The position numbers were made by a program, and so were the translations under genes. Positions 48,711 through 50,640 of a stretch of 50,640 nt of DNA are shown one piece after another. The stretch comes from Rahnella rivi (GTDB lineage Bacteria > Pseudomonadota > Gammaproteobacteria > Enterobacterales > Enterobacteriaceae), in assembly GCF_019049655.1 (NCBI RefSeq), contig NZ_JAFMOX010000040.1, positions 1 to 50,640 of the forward strand. The letters run 5' to 3'. Position 1 is the first letter of the stretch; every line of letters starts with the position of its first letter. The notes below the pieces were generated by a model. The model had not been told where the DNA came from. It saw only the letters and a list, made by a program, of their open reading frames with translations, and did no database searches.

Positions 48711-49220
48711 TTACAGGCCGAGCGCGGTGCGGTGTTGCGCCAGGCGATCAACGCCATTGACGATTTCCACCATATTGACGGTGTCGATCTCAATCAGCTG
48801 CTTGCCGTCGATAGTCAGTTTGAAGTAGGTGCACTGGGTGGTGACTTTGGTTTCGGTGTCTTCACCTTGCTTATATTCACCAAAATCAAACTCCTTGTGA
48901 CGGCCGCGCATCATCACTTCGACCGCTGAGACATCACCGGTATCGTCGCGTTGCAGGGAACCGGCAAAGCGCAGCGGGATATCGGAAACGCTGCCCCATT
49001 GTTGCAGAACCAGTTCATCCAGACCGCCGATAGACCATTCCAGCGTCAGTGCATCGTCATCCAGACCGAAATCCACCGCGACTGAACCGCTCATGCCGCC
49101 GCCGCGATAGTTTTCAAGCTTGCGGGTCAGTTTCGGCAGGGTGAGTGAGGAAACTAGGCCGAGGTAGCTGTTCCCGTCGTTGAACAGGTTCAGGTATTTT
49201 AATTTTTTAGGAAGTGCCAT
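48711..49220 (-). CDS. FII: P2 gpFII-like tail tube protein
   Basis: 169 residues; MALPKKLKYLNLFNDGNSYL start and LPKLTRKLENYRGGGMSG, VEVMMRGRHKEFDFGEYKQG and TYFKLTIDGKQLIEIDTVNM segments match P2 tube proteins. Forms the inner tube of the contractile tail. AAGGAG precedes the start; 14 bases follow the FI stop. Confidence 0.92.
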   Translation of the reverse strand: MALPKKLKYLNLFNDGNSYLGLVSSLTLPKLTRKLENYRGGGMSGSVAVDFGLDDDALTLEWSIGGLDELVLQQWGSVSDIPLRFAGSLQRDDTGDVSAVEVMMRGRHKEFDFGEYKQGEDTETKVTTQCTYFKLTIDGKQLIEIDTVNMVEIVNGVDRLAQHRTALGL

Positions 49221-49234
49221 GAGTCATTGTCTCC

Positions 49235-50404
49235 TTAACTGTTGATGGACGCGGCAAAGTTCACCAGATAAGAGTCGGTGATGCGCTGGCGCAAGGTCAG
49301 GTCTTCCAGCGGAGGAACCGGGGTGTAGTCGTAGTCGATATACAATTTGCCGGCTTTCAGTGTTTCCGCTGTGTTTGCGGCTTCGTCGTACCAGCAGTCG
49401 CCGTCAATGATGTAACCCGCTGATTTCATTTCACGCATTTTGGCTTTGATGCCGTCGATCATGTCGCGTACCAGCGTCGGGGTCATCGGTTTATCGACCG
49501 CCCACATATGCGCTTCGGCCATGGTGTCTGCCAGCACTTGCGCGGTACGGGTGTAGTTTTCGAAAATGAACAGTGAATCGTCGCTGCAGGTACGGTTGCC
49601 CCAGAAACGGAAACCGTCTTTGCGCACCAGCGTCGTCACACCCGCCTGGTTCAGCAGATCTGCATCAGTACCACTGGCCTGCAAATCCCAGAACACGCTG
49701 GCCGACAGACCGGTCACGCCGTTCACACCCACGTTTGACAGGGTTTTATGCCAGCCGGTTTCCTGGTCGATTTTGGCGCGCAAGCCCAAAGCGCGTGCAG
49801 TGGCGTAAGCAATATCAGACTGGCTGGTCGCCGTATTCCAGTTCACAAAATCCGGCCAGATCAGCATCAGTTCACGCTGGCTGAAGTTGTCGCGGTATTT
49901 GATTGCATCGGAAAGCGTTTTTGCGCCGTAAGCGCTGATATAACCGAAGGCACGCAGCTGCTGGCAAACGGCTGCCAGCGCGGTTGCGACAGCCTGATTA
50001 TCCAGCCCAGGGACGCCCAGAATTCGCGGCTTCACGCCCAGTTCTGCCTGCGCAGAAAGCAGTGCCTTCATGCCTGTGTAACGGCCATTGGCATCAGAAC
50101 CGCCAATGATATTGCTGGTGGTCGCGGCCTCGTCATCGCCAGTGGCAACACGTACCACGACGGTGACCGGTTTACACTGGTCAGCAATCGCCAGAAGCGC
50201 AGCGCGCAACGTCCCGCTGGTGCCGGCTTTCCCGCTGGCCGCCAGAACGTCAGTGATAAGAACCGGCGTGTTGAGAGGAAATACAGTGGCATCCGCATCT
50301 TCTGCGGTACAAACCATGCCGATAATTGCGGTGGAAACGGTAGAAATAACGCGGGTGCCGTCGTTGATTTCAACGACACGTACGCCGTGATGATAATCAG
50401 CCAT
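49235..50404 (-). CDS. FI: P2 gpFI-like tail sheath protein
   Basis: 389 residues, P2 FI length. MADYHHGVRVVEINDGTRVI start, GVPGLDNQAVATAL, and the C-terminal assembly domain FRFWGNRTCSDDSLFIFENY to YDYTPVPPLEDLTLRQRITD. Forms the contractile sheath. First gene of the F operon here; a P2-type order would put tail fibre genes to the right, outside the window. Confidence 0.93.
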   Translation of the reverse strand: MADYHHGVRVVEINDGTRVISTVSTAIIGMVCTAEDADATVFPLNTPVLITDVLAASGKAGTSGTLRAALLAIADQCKPVTVVVRVATGDDEAATTSNIIGGSDANGRYTGMKALLSAQAELGVKPRILGVPGLDNQAVATALAAVCQQLRAFGYISAYGAKTLSDAIKYRDNFSQRELMLIWPDFVNWNTATSQSDIAYATARALGLRAKIDQETGWHKTLSNVGVNGVTGLSASVFWDLQASGTDADLLNQAGVTTLVRKDGFRFWGNRTCSDDSLFIFENYTRTAQVLADTMAEAHMWAVDKPMTPTLVRDMIDGIKAKMREMKSAGYIIDGDCWYDEAANTAETLKAGKLYIDYDYTPVPPLEDLTLRQRITDSYLVNFAASINS

Positions 50405-50510
50405 CAGGGTGACTCTCTCTGTTGTGGGTGGTGAAGCAAGGATGCCGGTTCACAACAAAAAGCGCATTCGATCAGGGGCGTGGGGGCGGTGGCACAACAT
50501 TGAAATAAAA

Positions 50511-50541
50511 AAAATCCGTTTATTTCAAATAAACGGATTTT
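50511..50541. terminator. Bidirectional terminator upstream of FI
   Basis: AAAATCCGTTTATTT, one base, AAATAAACGGATTTT: perfect inverted repeat; folds as a GC-poor stem with A/T tracts on both sides. It probably ends the preceding minus-strand tail-fibre operon, isolating the F operon. Confidence 0.7.
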
Positions 50542-50640
50542 AGAACTAATGTCGATACTGGGATTCTTAGCTTAATAAATATTAAAGTTATTGGTTATGT
50601 CTTCAAGTTTTAATGAGAAAATTTAGGATGATTTAAATAA
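50542..50640. other. AT-rich sequence at right edge
   Basis: Very AT-rich with no supported gene. A minus-strand frame enters from the right edge and ends at 50610-50612 after about nine codons, which could be the end of a tail-fibre or accessory protein, but this is too short to call. Confidence 0.25.

Noticed and set aside
50405..50510. Possible Ogr-binding site (TGT-N12-ACA) upstream of FI
   Set aside because: Only an imperfect TGT-N12-ACG was found on the minus strand and the spacing to a -10 could not be fixed, so it is not listed as a site.

Overview
The window looks like chromosomal DNA of an enterobacterium, most likely of the Yersiniaceae/Rahnella type. The evidence is a long, gapless run of core genes in enterobacterial order: cysG-cysD-cysN-cysC-ygbE-ftsB-ispD-ispF-truD-surE-pcm-nlpD-rpoS, mutS, mltB-pncC-recA-recX-alaS-csrA, tRNA-Ser plus three tRNA-Arg, yqaB-yqaA-gshA-luxS, yfjD-ypjD, and ffh-rpsP-rimM-trmD-rplS. 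A full cysG directly upstream of cysDNC differs from the E. coli arrangement. Genus is inferred from gene order and protein similarity by eye; no database was searched.

Positions 1-12.9 kb are accessory DNA. They hold the start of a small exported protein, a truncated FAD oxidoreductase, and a tight four-gene operon (PcaD-like alpha/beta hydrolase, cyclophilin with a Tat-like signal, tautomerase-like protein, metallo-beta-lactamase-fold hydrolase). A membrane acyltransferase follows, then a LysR regulator divergent from a second operon: PrpD-like dehydratase, divergent GAPDH-fold dehydrogenase, APH-fold kinase-like protein and DHA2 exporter. This second operon resembles a self-contained, regulated small-molecule pathway with its own export and is the best candidate here for something undescribed. 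The region ends with a terminator and a 17-bp copy of the tRNA-Asn 3' end, a typical island attachment core. A GrpB-family gene sits between this and cysG.

Positions 12.98-44.6 kb are core genome. They cover siroheme synthesis and sulfate activation, cell division and isoprenoid synthesis, tRNA modification and protein repair, the general stress sigma factor with its conserved leader, mismatch and SOS repair (a LexA box precedes recA), the carbon storage regulator, a stable-RNA operon with a good promoter, glutathione synthesis, AI-2 synthesis, and the SRP/S16/L19 operon. The sRNA gene micA lies between gshA and luxS on the minus strand.

Positions 44.6-50.6 kb are the tail end of a P2-like prophage or tailocin on the minus strand: FI, FII, E and E+E', T, U, D and ogr. 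It abuts the rplS terminator directly. E+E' has an unusually clear T TTT TTA slippery site, and the tape-measure protein is short compared with P2.
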